From positions 310,001 through 374,000 of the forward strand of contig NZ_JACYXF010000001.1 of assembly GCF_015352985.1 (NCBI RefSeq): DNA of 64,000 nucleotides. The letters run 5' to 3'. The position numbers were made by a program, and so were the translations under genes. This document shows positions 1 through 9,079 of this stretch, piece by piece (position 1 is the first letter of the stretch; each line of letters begins with the position of its first letter). The notes under the pieces are model-generated. The model ran no database searches and was not told where the DNA came from. It worked only from the letters and a program-made list of their open reading frames with translations. This stretch comes from Noviherbaspirillum malthae. Its GTDB lineage: Bacteria > Pseudomonadota > Gammaproteobacteria > Burkholderiales > Burkholderiaceae_D.

Positions 1-1701
1 GAAACCCAGATCACCTCGCGCATGGCCCACTCGGCCGACCGCGAATTCGATCCGCTGGAGTTCGACCGCTTCACCCGCCTGCAGGAATTGACCCGCATGA
101 TGGCCGAAAGCGTCAACGACGTCGGCTCAGTCCACCAGAACCTGAGCCGCACGCTCGACAGCGCAGTGGCCGATCTGTCGGCGCAGGCCCGGCTGACCCG
201 TGAATTGCAGCAGGACCTGATGCGCGCGCGCATGGTGCAGTTCGCCAGCATCTCGGAGCGCCTGTTCCGCGTGACGCGTCAGACCGCGAAGGAAATCGAC
301 AAGCGCGTCAATCTCGACATCCGCGGCGGCGCGGTCGAAATGGATCGCGGCGTGCTGGAAAAAATGACCGGCCCGTTCGAACACCTGCTGCGCAATGCCA
401 TCGTGCATGGCGTGGAGGCGAGGGAAGCGCGCCGCGCCGCAGGCAAGCCGGAAACCGGCGAACTGCTCATCGAGGTGCGTCAGGAAGGCAATGAAGTCGT
501 CATCCAGTTCTCCGATGACGGCCAGGGCCTCGACCTCGCCCGCATCCGTGACAAGGCAGCCAAGATCGGCCTGCTTGCCGACGATGCCCGGCTGACGGAC
601 GAGGAAGCCGGCGACCTGATCTTCCATCCCGGCTTTTCCACCGCCGAGGAAATCACCGAACTCGCCGGCCGCGGTGTCGGCATGGATGTGGTCCGTTCGG
701 AAGCGGCGTCGCTCGGCGGCCGTGTATCGACATGGAGCGAATCGGGCAAGGGCACGCAGTTCGCCATCCGCCTGCCGCTGACGCTGGCCGTCACCCAGGT
801 CGTGCTGCTGTCGACCGGCGGCATGACGTATGCGGTGCCATCTGTACTGGTCGAACAGGTGCAGCAGCTCAAGGCCAATGCCCTGGCGGCCGCCTACAAC
901 GACGGCGCGGTGGTGTGGCAGGGGCAGCGGGTGGCGCTGCATTACCTCTCCACGCTGCTCGGCAATACCCAGGCTTCGCCGGTGTCGCAGCAGTATTCGT
1001 CGCTGCTGATTCTCAAGAGCGGCAGCGACCGCGTGGCCGTGCATGTCGATGAAGTGATCGGTAACCGCGAGGTGGTGGTCAAGAACATCGGCCCGCAACT
1101 GTCGCGAATGGTCGGCATTGCCGGTGCGACGGTGCTCGGTTCCGGCGATATCGTCCTGATTCTCAATCCTGTTCCGCTGGCCCAGCGGCTGGCACAGGAC
1201 AACTTGCGCGCTCCGCGCCTGGCGCCGGCCGACGTGCCTGATGCCTTGGGAGCGGTCGCCGAAATGCGAGCCGATCAGCCGTCGTCGCCCGACAGCGGGC
1301 CGGTGCAGGGCTTGCGCCGCCAGCCCGTGGTAATGGTGGTCGACGACTCGCTGACGGTGAGGCGCGTGACCCAGCGCCTGCTGTCACGGGAAAACTACCA
1401 GGTGGTGCTGGCCAAGGACGGCGTCGACGCACTGCAGCATCTGCAATCGATCACGCCCGACGTGATGCTGGTCGATATCGAGATGCCGCGCATGGACGGC
1501 TTTGACCTGACGCGCAATGTGCGCGGCGACGAGCGGACCCGTCACATTCCGATCATCATGATCACGTCGCGCACCGCCGAGAAGCATCGCAACTATGCGC
1601 TGGAACTGGGCGTCAACGACTATCTTGGAAAACCTTACCAGGAGGAGCGCCTGCTCGAACTGATCGCCGGTTTTGTCGGCAAGGACGCGGCGGTGGGTTG
1701 A
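1..1701 (+). CDS. chpA: ChpA/PilL-type hybrid chemotaxis histidine kinase, C-terminal part (5' end outside window)
   Basis: The frame is open from base 1 (seven codons before the first ATG at 22), so the gene continues upstream. Counting from that ATG: dimerisation helices (about 15-85), CheA-type HATPase with N-box LLRNAIVHGVE (~122), G1 DDGQGLD (~165) and G2 GRGVGMDVV (~216), a CheW-like domain (~250-395), a low-complexity linker, then a receiver domain (~435-555) with VVDDS, phospho-acceptor D485 in LVDIEMPRMDG and K537 in the KP motif. CheA kinases carrying a C-terminal receiver are typical of the Chp/Pil system that controls twitching motility and surface sensing; the N-terminal HPt modules would be upstream. 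A frz/wsp-type hybrid CheA is the main alternative. A terminator follows directly. Confidence 0.85.
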   Translation, partial: ETQITSRMAHSADREFDPLEFDRFTRLQELTRMMAESVNDVGSVHQNLSRTLDSAVADLSAQARLTRELQQDLMRARMVQFASISERLFRVTRQTAKEIDKRVNLDIRGGAVEMDRGVLEKMTGPFEHLLRNAIVHGVEAREARRAAGKPETGELLIEVRQEGNEVVIQFSDDGQGLDLARIRDKAAKIGLLADDARLTDEEAGDLIFHPGFSTAEEITELAGRGVGMDVVRSEAASLGGRVSTWSESGKGTQFAIRLPLTLAVTQVVLLSTGGMTYAVPSVLVEQVQQLKANALAAAYNDGAVVWQGQRVALHYLSTLLGNTQASPVSQQYSSLLILKSGSDRVAVHVDEVIGNREVVVKNIGPQLSRMVGIAGATVLGSGDIVLILNPVPLAQRLAQDNLRAPRLAPADVPDALGAVAEMRADQPSSPDSGPVQGLRRQPVVMVVDDSLTVRRVTQRLLSRENYQVVLAKDGVDALQHLQSITPDVMLVDIEMPRMDGFDLTRNVRGDERTRHIPIIMITSRTAEKHRNYALELGVNDYLGKPYQEERLLELIAGFVGKDAAVG

Positions 1702-1751
1702 TGCCGTCCTGAAATTGCCCTGAAATTTGTCGGGCAGCCGGCAAGGCGCTG

Positions 1752-1785
1752 AAAAGCCCGCATGTCATTTCATGCGGGCTTTTTT
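1752..1785. terminator. Bidirectional rho-independent terminator between chpA and phrB
   Basis: An inverted repeat AAAAGCCCGCATG / CATGCGGGCTTTTT with a 6-nt loop sits between two convergent genes. The stem is GC-rich, with a T-run on the + side and an A-run on the other, so it can end transcription from both directions. Confidence 0.9.
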
Positions 1786-1788
1786 ATT

Positions 1789-3321
1789 TCAGTCGCGTGC
1801 GCTGCTTTCGTCTTCGACTTCACTTTCTTCATCGAGGTCTTCCGAGGCAACGCGCGCCTTCTTCACCACCGCATAGCGCGCCAGCGTGCGCAGGCGAGCT
1901 TCGTCATGTTGCACGACCGGCGCCGGATAGTGATGTCCGACGGCGATGCCGGCCTGCTGCAGCACCCCGGCCGGCGCCAGCCAGGGCGCATGGATATGCT
2001 TTTCCGGCAGCGCCGCGAGTTCCGGCAGGTAATGGCGGATGAACGTTCCCTGCGCATCGAACTTGCGCGACTGCGTCACCGGATTGAAGATGCGAAAGTA
2101 GGGTTGGGCATCGCAGCCGGATGACGCCGCCCATTGCCAGCCGCCGTTGTTCGACGACATTTCGTAGTCGGTCAGTTCCCGGGCAAAATAGGCTTCGCCC
2201 CGCCGCCAGTCGATGCCCAAGTCCTTGATCAGGAAGCAGGCGGTCACCATGCGCAGGCGGTTGTGCATGTAGCCGGTCAGCTTCAGCTGCCGCATCGCCG
2301 CGTCCACCAGCGGATAGCCGGTGCGGCCTTCGCACCAGGCGGCAAACAGTTCGTCCGCATGGTCGCCGCTTTCCCACTGCACCGCATCGTATTCAGGCTT
2401 GAACGCCCGCTCGGCCACGCGCGGATGATGGTGCAGCACCATGAAGTAGAAGTCGCGCCAGATCAGTTCGGACAGCCAGGTCGCCGCACCCTGGCCGCCT
2501 TCCGGCCGGCGCATCAGTTCAGCGGCCTGGCGCGCCAGACCGCGTATCGACACCGTGCCGAAGCGCAGATGCGCCGACAGGAAGGACGAGCCTTTCACCG
2601 CCGGAAATTCCCTGGCTTCATGGTAGCGCCCAAGCCGGTCGTAGAAATCCTCGAACAGCTGCTCGCCGCCGGACATGCCGGGATGGATGCCGATCTGGAG
2701 CAGGTTGGTGGGCTCGAATCCAAGCTGGGCCAGCGTCGGCACCTGGGTAGCGATGCTGGCGGGCGCGGGCGCCAGGCGGGATGCATGCGGCGCTATCGGA
2801 TAGGCCTTCAGGTAAAAGTCGTCGTCTTGGGCATGCAGCTTTTTCAGCCATGCATTCTTGTAGGGCGTGAAGACGGAAAACGGCTTGCCCGCCAGCGACA
2901 GGACTTCATCCTTCTCGAAAATCGTCTGATCCTTGAAGCCGTGGAAAGCGGTGCCGTCCTTGCCGAGCGCGTCGGCGATCCGCGCATCCCGCTGCACGGC
3001 GGCCGGCTCATAGTCGTGATTCGCAAAGACCGCATCGACGGCCAGTTTCGCGGCGAGCCGCGGAATTTCCTCTTCCGCATGGCCGTGCAGCACGATCAGG
3101 TCGCCGCCCATGCCGCGCAGCGCCTCGGCAAGTTCCTTGACGCTGCTCAGAATGAATTCCACCCGGCGGTCGGCGCGCGGCAACATATCCAGGATAGCCT
3201 TGTCGAAAAGGAAGGCGCAGTAGACGGCCCGGCTTTGCCTGAGCGCATGGTAAAGCGCCGCATGATCGAAGTTGCGCAGGTCGCGGCGGAACCAGACGAG
3301 AGATCTGTCATAAGCTTGCAT
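1789..3321 (-). CDS. phrB: Deoxyribodipyrimidine photolyase (cryptochrome/photolyase family)
   Basis: A light-dependent repair enzyme for cyclobutane pyrimidine dimers, 510 aa. The N-terminal alpha/beta antenna domain starts with LVWFRRDLRNFDHAAL; the C-terminal helical FAD domain carries the family signature around residues 388-405 (NNGGWQWAASSGCDAQPYFR) with the Trp/Asn residues of class I CPD photolyases. The last ~30 residues (about 480-510) form an acidic, Ser/Glu-rich tail (DLDEESEVEDESS) beyond the usual end, of unknown role. It is monocistronic, convergent with chpA and divergent from yqgE. The ATG at 3321 gives a normal N-terminus. Confidence 0.95.
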   Translation of the reverse strand: MQAYDRSLVWFRRDLRNFDHAALYHALRQSRAVYCAFLFDKAILDMLPRADRRVEFILSSVKELAEALRGMGGDLIVLHGHAEEEIPRLAAKLAVDAVFANHDYEPAAVQRDARIADALGKDGTAFHGFKDQTIFEKDEVLSLAGKPFSVFTPYKNAWLKKLHAQDDDFYLKAYPIAPHASRLAPAPASIATQVPTLAQLGFEPTNLLQIGIHPGMSGGEQLFEDFYDRLGRYHEAREFPAVKGSSFLSAHLRFGTVSIRGLARQAAELMRRPEGGQGAATWLSELIWRDFYFMVLHHHPRVAERAFKPEYDAVQWESGDHADELFAAWCEGRTGYPLVDAAMRQLKLTGYMHNRLRMVTACFLIKDLGIDWRRGEAYFARELTDYEMSSNNGGWQWAASSGCDAQPYFRIFNPVTQSRKFDAQGTFIRHYLPELAALPEKHIHAPWLAPAGVLQQAGIAVGHHYPAPVVQHDEARLRTLARYAVVKKARVASEDLDEESEVEDESSARD

Positions 3322-3394
3322 GAATTGCCTTTGGCCGGAAGCTGGTCCGGAGATGTTTGCGGCCCGTTTCGGGAATATCGCAGGTCAAAACTGT

Positions 3395-3400
3395 TAAAAT
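3395..3400 (+). promoter_or_regulatory. Candidate -10 box (TAAAAT) for yqgE
   Basis: TAAAAT ends 8 bases before the ATG chosen for yqgE, so transcription would start at or next to the start codon. No good -35 is seen. Confidence 0.35.
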
Positions 3401-3407
3401 GCCCATT

Positions 3408-4073
3408 ATGGTTAAACCAAGCAAGTCACGCACGAGTTCTCTGACTCCCGGCAGCGCCCGGGGAGTGGCCGGCTATTCCGCATCGACGGATGAGGCGCCC
3501 GCCGCCCAGTTCACTCTCGCAGACCATTTCTTAATCGCCATGCCATCGATGCTCGATCCGGTATTCGGCGGCACCGTCGTGTATATCTGCGAGCACAATA
3601 CCGACGGCGCGCTTGGCGTCATTGTCAACAAGACAACCGACATGACGATGGATGTGCTGCTGGAGCGCATCGATCTCGGCGCCGATCCGTCCGCCGGAAG
3701 GATGCTGGTCGACAAGAAGCCGGTGATGTTCGGCGGCCCGGTGCAGGTGGAGCGCGGTTTCGTGCTGCACTCGCCGCACGGCGAGTATTCCTCGATGATG
3801 AAAGTCAACGAAACCGTTGCCCTGACCACCTCCAAGGATGTGCTGGAGGCGGTAGCCTCAGGCAGGGGGCCGGAACGCATCCTGGTCACGCTCGGCTGCG
3901 CAGGCTGGAGCGCGGGACAGCTGGAAGAGGAAATCGTGCGCAATGGCTGGCTGACTGTGCGCGCCGAACCCCGCATCATCTTCGATGTGCCGGCGGAACT
4001 GCGTTTCACGGCAGCCATGAAACTGCTCGGCATCGACCCCATGATGCTCACCGGCGACGCGGGGCATGCCTGA
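3408..4073 (+). CDS. yqgE: YqgE/AlgH family protein (UPF0301)
   Basis: Conserved small protein of the YqgE/AlgH fold; biochemical role not established. Family hallmarks are LADHFLIAMPSM near the N-terminus, VVYICEHN, GVIVNK, VMFGGPVQVERGFVLH and LVTLGCAGWSAGQLEEEI. The start is ambiguous: ATG at 3408 gives a short Lys/Ser-rich leader (MVKPSKSRTSS) like those of betaproteobacterial homologues; in-frame ATG 3399 and TTG 3357 are alternatives. It heads a tight co-directional run with ruvX (2-base gap), pyrR, pyrB, pyrC' and plsC. Confidence 0.9.
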   Translation: MVKPSKSRTSSLTPGSARGVAGYSASTDEAPAAQFTLADHFLIAMPSMLDPVFGGTVVYICEHNTDGALGVIVNKTTDMTMDVLLERIDLGADPSAGRMLVDKKPVMFGGPVQVERGFVLHSPHGEYSSMMKVNETVALTTSKDVLEAVASGRGPERILVTLGCAGWSAGQLEEEIVRNGWLTVRAEPRIIFDVPAELRFTAAMKLLGIDPMMLTGDAGHA

Positions 4074-4075
4074 CG

Positions 4076-4465
4076 GTGGAAACGGTACTGGCATTTGATT
4101 TCGGCCTCAAGCGTATCGGCGTGGCAGTCGGCAATACCCTGCTCAGGCAAGCCCAGCCGCTGACTGTCATCACTTCCCTGACCAATGAAGCGAAATTCGC
4201 CGACATCGCCGCCCTGATCAATGAATGGCAGCCTGGCCGCTGCGTGGTCGGCCTGCCCAGCCATCCCGACGGCGCCGAGCATGAAATGACGGTGCGCTGC
4301 CGCCGTTTCGCCAATCAGCTCAATGGCCGTTTCGGCGTCGCCACCTCCCTGGTCGACGAGCGCTATTCTTCCGCCGTGCTGACGCAGCGCCGGGGGGAGA
4401 TGATCGATGCCGAAGCCGCCGCAATCATCCTGCAACAATACTTCAATGAACATGCCGAATCCTGA
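4076..4465 (+). CDS. ruvX: Pre-16S rRNA nuclease / Holliday junction resolvase-like protein (YqgF)
   Basis: RNase H-like fold protein of 129 aa, implicated in 5' maturation of 16S rRNA. It shows the family motifs DFGLKRIGVAVG near the N-terminus (first catalytic Asp), GLPSHPDG, LVDERYSS and the C-terminal DAEAAAIILQQYF with the last acidic residue. The start is GTG at 4076, two bases after the yqgE stop; no other start fits the conserved N-terminus. It overlaps pyrR by about 20 bases, and the yqgE-ruvX pairing is widespread. Confidence 0.93.
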   Translation: METVLAFDFGLKRIGVAVGNTLLRQAQPLTVITSLTNEAKFADIAALINEWQPGRCVVGLPSHPDGAEHEMTVRCRRFANQLNGRFGVATSLVDERYSSAVLTQRRGEMIDAEAAAIILQQYFNEHAES

Positions 4466-4964
4466 ATTCGATGCCGAAGCGCTGTACCGGACATTGTCCG
4501 GCAGCGTCAAGGCTGGCCTGGAACAGGCCGAGAACGTTGCCATCGTGGGCATTTATTCCGGGGGCGCCTGGCTGGCCGAGCGGCTCGCCGCCGAAATGAA
4601 GCTGGAGGCGCGCCTTGGCTTCATCGACGTGTCGTTCTACCGCGACGACTATGCCGAAAAAGGCCTGCACGCCGAGGTCAAGCCGACCCAGATCCCGTTC
4701 GAGGTGGAAGGCGCCACCATCCTCCTCGTCGACGACGTGCTGTACACCGGCCGCACAACGCGGGCGGCGATCAACGAACTCTTCGATTACGGGCGTCCGG
4801 CGAAAATCATGCTGGCGGCGCTGGTGGACCGCGGCGGCAGGGAACTCCCGATCGCCGCCGATTTCGTTGCCCACAGCCTCGACATCGCGCTTCCCGCAGC
4901 ACAGCATCTCGTATTAGGCCGCGCCGACGACGGCCGGTTATCCCTCACGGTGGATCATGCATAA
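4446..4964 (+). CDS. pyrR: PyrR bifunctional pyrimidine regulator / uracil phosphoribosyltransferase-like
   Basis: Type I phosphoribosyltransferase fold with the PRPP-binding loop [17 protein letters not shown] at about residues 93-110. In Gram-positives PyrR attenuates pyr operons; in proteobacteria its role is less clear and it may act mainly as a UPRTase. No anti-terminator-like leader was seen nearby. ATG at 4446 or 4452 (two codons apart) could start it; both lie inside the end of ruvX, suggesting translational coupling. Its end overlaps pyrB by 8 bases. Confidence 0.9.
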   Translation: MNMPNPEFDAEALYRTLSGSVKAGLEQAENVAIVGIYSGGAWLAERLAAEMKLEARLGFIDVSFYRDDYAEKGLHAEVKPTQIPFEVEGATILLVDDVLYTGRTTRAAINELFDYGRPAKIMLAALVDRGGRELPIAADFVAHSLDIALPAAQHLVLGRADDGRLSLTVDHA

Positions 4965-5916
4965 CCCGCAATTGAACAAGAACGGCGAGCTCCAGCACCT
5001 GCTCACCATCGAAGGCCTGCCGAAGGCGGTCATCAACCATATCCTCGATACCGCATCGTCCTTCGTCAGCGTCAGCGACCGCGAAGTGAAGAAGGTGCCG
5101 CTGATGCGCGGCAAGAGCGTGTTCAACCTGTTCTTCGAGAACTCCACGCGTACCCGCACTACCTTCGAGATCGCGTCCAAGCGCCTGTCGGCCGACGTGA
5201 TCAATCTCAACATTTCCGCTTCCAGCACCAGCAAGGGCGAGTCGCTGCTCGACACCATCGACAACCTGGCGGCCATGCATGCCGACATGTTCGTCGTGCG
5301 CCATGCGCAGTCCGGCGCACCCTACCTGATCGCCAAGCACCTGATCGACACCGCCCAGTCGCACGTCCACGTGGTCAATGCCGGCGACGGCCGCCATGCG
5401 CATCCGACGCAGGGCCTGCTCGACATGTACACGATCCGGCATTACAAGAAGGATTTCAGCAACCTGACGGTGGCCATCGTCGGCGACATCCTGCACAGCC
5501 GCGTCGCCCGTTCCGACATCCATGCGCTGACCACGCTCGGCGTGCCCGAAGTGCGCGCCATCGGACCGCGCACGCTGCTGCCCGGCGGCCTGGAGCAGAT
5601 GGGCGTGCGCGTATTCACCGACATGAACGAGGGCCTCAAGGGCGTCGACGTCATCATCATGCTGCGCCTGCAGAACGAGCGCATGACCGGAGCTCTGCTG
5701 CCTTCGGCGCAGGAATTCTTCAAGAGCTACGGCCTGACGCCCGAGCGTCTGGCCCTCGCCAAGCCGGATGCGATCGTCATGCATCCGGGACCGATGAACC
5801 GCGGCGTGGAAATCGATTCCGCGGTGGCCGACGGTGCGCAGGCGGTGATCCTGCCGCAGGTGACCTTCGGAATTGCGGTACGCATGGCGGTCATGAGCAT
5901 TTTGGCGGGAAATTAA
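4957..5916 (+). CDS. pyrB: Aspartate carbamoyltransferase catalytic subunit
   Basis: Catalyses carbamoyl phosphate + aspartate to carbamoyl aspartate, the committed step of UMP synthesis. 319 aa. Carbamoyl-phosphate loop [19 protein letters not shown] at about residues 49-67; [12 protein letters not shown] in the middle; C-terminal HPGPMNRG. It starts inside the end of pyrR and is followed after 3 bases by a dihydroorotase homologue, the class A ATCase arrangement in which an inactive PyrC' is a structural partner. Confidence 0.97.
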   Translation: MHNPQLNKNGELQHLLTIEGLPKAVINHILDTASSFVSVSDREVKKVPLMRGKSVFNLFFENSTRTRTTFEIASKRLSADVINLNISASSTSKGESLLDTIDNLAAMHADMFVVRHAQSGAPYLIAKHLIDTAQSHVHVVNAGDGRHAHPTQGLLDMYTIRHYKKDFSNLTVAIVGDILHSRVARSDIHALTTLGVPEVRAIGPRTLLPGGLEQMGVRVFTDMNEGLKGVDVIIMLRLQNERMTGALLPSAQEFFKSYGLTPERLALAKPDAIVMHPGPMNRGVEIDSAVADGAQAVILPQVTFGIAVRMAVMSILAGN

Positions 5917-5919
5917 GCA

Positions 5920-7206
5920 ATGAAACTTCATATCAAGAATGGCCGCGTGATCGACCCGGCCAACGGCATCGATGCGCAGATGGATGTGTATGTCGCCGAC
6001 GGCAGGATCGCCGCGCTCGGCAAGGCGCCGGAAGGCTTCGAGGCGGAACGGACTATCGACGCCGCCGGCCTCGTGGTGGCGCCTGGCCTGGTGGACCTGA
6101 GCGCCCGCCTGCGCGAGCCCGGCTATGAATACAAGGCCACGCTGGAATCGGAAATGCAGGCCGCGATGCAGGGCGGCGTGACCAGCCTGGTCTGCCCGCC
6201 CGACACCGACCCGGTGCTCGACGAGCCCGGCCTGGTCGAAATGCTCAAGTACCGCGCCAAGAGCCTGAACCAGGCGCATGTCTACCCGCTCGGCGCGCTC
6301 ACCGCCGGCCTCAAGGGACAGGCCCTGACCGAAATGGCCGAACTGACCGAAGCCGGCTGCATCGGCTTCTCCCAGGCGGAGGAAACCATCGTCGATACGA
6401 CGGTCCTGCTGCGCGCGCTGCAGTATGCGAAAACCTTCAACTTCACCGTCTGGCTGCGGCCGCAGGATCCGCATCTCGGCCGCGGCGGCATCGCCCACAG
6501 CGGCCCGGTGGCTTCCCGCCTCGGCCTGTCGGGCGTGCCGGTGATGGCCGAAACCATTGCGCTGCACACCATTTTTGAATTGATGCGCCTGACGGGCACG
6601 CGCGTGCATCTGTGCCGCATGTCGTCCGCCGCCGGCCTGGAACTGGTGCGCGCCGCCAAGAAGGAAGGCCTGCCGGTCACCTGCGACGTGGGTGCCCACC
6701 ATGTGCATCTCACCGACATCGACATCGGATTCTTCGATCCCAATGCCCGCCTGACGCCGCCGCTGCGCGCCATGCGCGACCGCGATGCGATCCGCCAGGG
6801 CCTGCTCGACGGCACCGTCGATGCGATCTGCTCGGACCATACGCCGGTCGACGACGATGAAAAGCTGCTGCCATTCGGTGAAGCTTCGCCCGGTGCGACG
6901 GGTCTCGAACTGCTCCTGCCGCTGGCCCTGAAATGGGCCGACGAATCGCTGGGCAAGGCTGAAAACCAGCTGTCCAGGGCGATCGCCAAGATCACTTCCG
7001 ATGCCGCCAGGGTGGCCGGCCTGCCTTTCGGCGGACTGGCGGTGGGCAGCAGCGCCGATATCTGCGTCTTTGATCCGGAAGCGCGGTGGAAGGTCGATGC
7101 CAAGGCGCTCGCCAGCCAGGGCAAGCACACGCCTTTCCTCGGCTATGAGATGCAGGGCCAGGTGAAGGCAACGGTCGTTGCCGGCTGCGTCGCCTACCAG
7201 CGCTGA
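5920..7206 (+). CDS. pyrC': Dihydroorotase-like protein, probably non-catalytic (PyrC')
   Basis: 428-aa class I dihydroorotase/amidohydrolase fold. The metal-binding HxH motif that normally follows PGxVD is replaced: the sequence is PGLVDLSARLREPG, with Ser61 and Arg63 where the two histidines belong. The usual MPNT motif is CPPDTDP, and the DHAPH motif near the end is SDHTPV (D306 and H307 kept, later His lost). By analogy with Pseudomonas PyrC', it probably scaffolds the aspartate carbamoyltransferase dodecamer rather than closing the dihydroorotate ring, so an active pyrC should exist elsewhere. The start is 3 bases after pyrB. Confidence 0.92.
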   Translation: MKLHIKNGRVIDPANGIDAQMDVYVADGRIAALGKAPEGFEAERTIDAAGLVVAPGLVDLSARLREPGYEYKATLESEMQAAMQGGVTSLVCPPDTDPVLDEPGLVEMLKYRAKSLNQAHVYPLGALTAGLKGQALTEMAELTEAGCIGFSQAEETIVDTTVLLRALQYAKTFNFTVWLRPQDPHLGRGGIAHSGPVASRLGLSGVPVMAETIALHTIFELMRLTGTRVHLCRMSSAAGLELVRAAKKEGLPVTCDVGAHHVHLTDIDIGFFDPNARLTPPLRAMRDRDAIRQGLLDGTVDAICSDHTPVDDDEKLLPFGEASPGATGLELLLPLALKWADESLGKAENQLSRAIAKITSDAARVAGLPFGGLAVGSSADICVFDPEARWKVDAKALASQGKHTPFLGYEMQGQVKATVVAGCVAYQR

Positions 7207-7213
7207 AGCGCGC

Positions 7214-7972
7214 ATGCCGGCGTTCCGCCTCCTGCGCGTGGTGCTGCACCTGTTCCAGGGGCTGGCTACCTGCGCCTTCGTCTTTCCGCTGCTCGGCCAT
7301 GCCGGGCGGCAGGAACGCATCAAGCGCTGGTCGGCCAAGCTGGTGGCGCTCGCCGGCGTCGAGGTGCGCGTCGCCAGCCGTCCGGGCGTGCAGCCGGCCG
7401 CGCGGGCATTGATCGTTTCCAATCATGTCTCCTGGCTCGACATCTTCGTGATCAACTCGATCGAGCCTTGCCGGTTCGTCGCGAAATCGGATATCCGGGA
7501 CTGGCCGCTCATCGGCTGGCTGTGCGAAAAGACGGGAACGATCTTTATTTCACGCGGCAAGCTGCGGGATGTGCGCCGCATCTACCAGGGTCTGGTTGCG
7601 AGTCTCCACGCCGGAGAACGAGTGGCCTTCTTTCCCGAAGGAACCACGGCGGCGCAGGGCACGCTGCTGCCTTTCCATGCCAATCTCTTTGAAGCCGCGG
7701 TCGAGGCGGAGGTGCCGGTGCAGCCTTACGCGGTGCGTTATGCCGACAAGTCGGGCAAGCTGCATGCGGCCGCCGACTTCGTCGGCGAGATGACTTTCGT
7801 CGAAAGCATGATCAGCGTGCTCAAATCCGGCGGCATGGTGGCGCACCTGGAGCTGCTTGCGCCCATCGAGACGCGTGCCGACAGCCACAGGCGTGAACTT
7901 GCGGATGCGGCCCACCGGGAAATTGCCGAAGCCCTGGGCATGGCGGAAGGTCGCGAAGCCAGCCGGGCATAG
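7214..7972 (+). CDS. plsC: 1-acyl-sn-glycerol-3-phosphate acyltransferase (PlsC/LPLAT family)
   Basis: Membrane-bound acyltransferase for phosphatidic acid synthesis or a related lysophospholipid. 252 aa from ATG 7214, 7 bases after pyrC'. Hydrophobic N-terminal segment, HX4D catalytic motif NHVSWLDIF with H71 and D76, and FPEGTT at 140-145. The product could acylate other lyso-lipids; LPLAT proteins at this position are often annotated only to family. Confidence 0.88.
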   Translation: MPAFRLLRVVLHLFQGLATCAFVFPLLGHAGRQERIKRWSAKLVALAGVEVRVASRPGVQPAARALIVSNHVSWLDIFVINSIEPCRFVAKSDIRDWPLIGWLCEKTGTIFISRGKLRDVRRIYQGLVASLHAGERVAFFPEGTTAAQGTLLPFHANLFEAAVEAEVPVQPYAVRYADKSGKLHAAADFVGEMTFVESMISVLKSGGMVAHLELLAPIETRADSHRRELADAAHREIAEALGMAEGREASRA

Positions 7973-8033
7973 CACTATTCCGCACCGCTTGCGCCGTGCG
8001 GTGAAAGAGGCACGGCTATGCCCGGATCTCGTG

Positions 8034-8858
8034 TCAGATCGATCCCGGCTTCTGATATTGCGGGCACTGAACCTGCAGGACGCTGCGGTCTTGCAGACAG
8101 ACGGCGCTCAGCTTGCCGCCCCAGAGGCAGCCGGTGTCGAGGCTGATGATATTGGGCAGCATGGTGAGCCCCAGCGTCGACCAGTGTCCGAATACCACGG
8201 TGACATCCTCCGTCTTGCGGCCGGGCACGTCGAACCAGCGCATGTAGCCGGGCACTTCGATTTCCGTTCCCTTCGACGTCGCAAGGTCCATGGTGCCGTC
8301 TTCCGTGCAGAAGCGCAGGCGGGTCAGGGCATTGACGATGCAGCGCAGGCGGTCGGGGCCTTGCAGGGAATCGTCCCAGCGTGCCGGGGCATTTCCGTAC
8401 ATCTGGCGCAGGAAATCCACCCAGTTCGGGCCTTGCAGGACGGCCTCGACTTCAGCCGCCAGTTCCATGGTCTGCCGGGCGGTCCATTGCGGCAGCACGC
8501 CGGCGTGCACCAGCAGATGATTGTCTTCGAAGATGGCCAGCGGCCGGTGGCGCAGCCAGTCGAGCAGTTCGTCGCGGTCAGGCGCGTCCAGGATGTCGTT
8601 GATCGTGTCGGAGTGATGGGCGCGGCGGATGCCGTGTGCAACCGCCAGCAGATGCAGATCATGATTGCCGAGTACCACATTCGTGGTATCGCCGAGCGCC
8701 TTGACTTCGCGTAAAGTCTCGAGCGACTGCGGGCCCCGGTTGACGAGGTCGCCGACAAAGATGAGGCGGGGTTCGGGGCAGGAAAGCCGGATCTTGTCCA
8801 GCAGTTCGGCAAGCTTGCCGCGGCAGCCTTGGAGGTCGCCGATAGCGTAAGTGGGCAT
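8034..8858 (-). CDS. apaH: Symmetrical bis(5'-nucleosyl)-tetraphosphatase
   Basis: Hydrolyses Ap4A to two ADP, and is implicated in removal of Np4 RNA caps. 274 aa. Metallophosphatase motifs are complete: GDLQGC near residue 7, GDLVNRGP (~38), GNHDLHLL (~66), HAGV (~120) and GHWSTLG (~215). The start is ATG 8858 ([12 protein letters not shown]); longer in-frame starts add non-conserved sequence. It converges on plsC across ~60 bases that include a weak hairpin (CACCGC/GCGGTG, 7983-8003) without a T-run. Confidence 0.95.
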   Translation of the reverse strand: MPTYAIGDLQGCRGKLAELLDKIRLSCPEPRLIFVGDLVNRGPQSLETLREVKALGDTTNVVLGNHDLHLLAVAHGIRRAHHSDTINDILDAPDRDELLDWLRHRPLAIFEDNHLLVHAGVLPQWTARQTMELAAEVEAVLQGPNWVDFLRQMYGNAPARWDDSLQGPDRLRCIVNALTRLRFCTEDGTMDLATSKGTEIEVPGYMRWFDVPGRKTEDVTVVFGHWSTLGLTMLPNIISLDTGCLWGGKLSAVCLQDRSVLQVQCPQYQKPGSI

Positions 8859-9009
8859 GGTTTTCTTTGATAACGAGTCGTGCCTTGCGGGAAGGCGAAC
8901 CACGCATTATAGAAAATCGCTCCCGATCCTGCCGGCTACAAACCCTATACAAACGGGTAACAATCGATTACGCCTGTATGGACGCTTTTCTGCTGTAATG
9001 CACAAAACC

Positions 9010-9040
9010 TTCGATCGGGTAATTAATTTTTTAGTAAAAT
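9010..9040 (+). promoter_or_regulatory. Possible promoter of the rmlBACD operon
   Basis: An AT-rich stretch 40-70 bases before rmlB contains TTCGAT (9010) and TAAAAT (9035-9040). The spacing is 19 bases and the -35 match is poor, so this is a suggestion only. Confidence 0.3.
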
Positions 9041-9079
9041 CATGGGTTTATCGGAAATTTCCGAAGCGGGGGGCATTGC

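Noticed and set aside
4407..4960. PyrR-dependent attenuator in the pyr operon
   Set aside because: pyrR, pyrB and pyrC' overlap or abut, leaving no room for a leader hairpin; none is seen before yqgE or ruvX either.
4945..7422. An 825-residue minus-strand frame opposite pyrB/pyrC'
   Set aside because: Same antisense artefact; composition typical of shadow frames and the plus-strand genes are certain.
7983..8003. Terminator between plsC and apaH
   Set aside because: A 6-bp stem with 9-base loop but no T-run on either strand; too weak to call.
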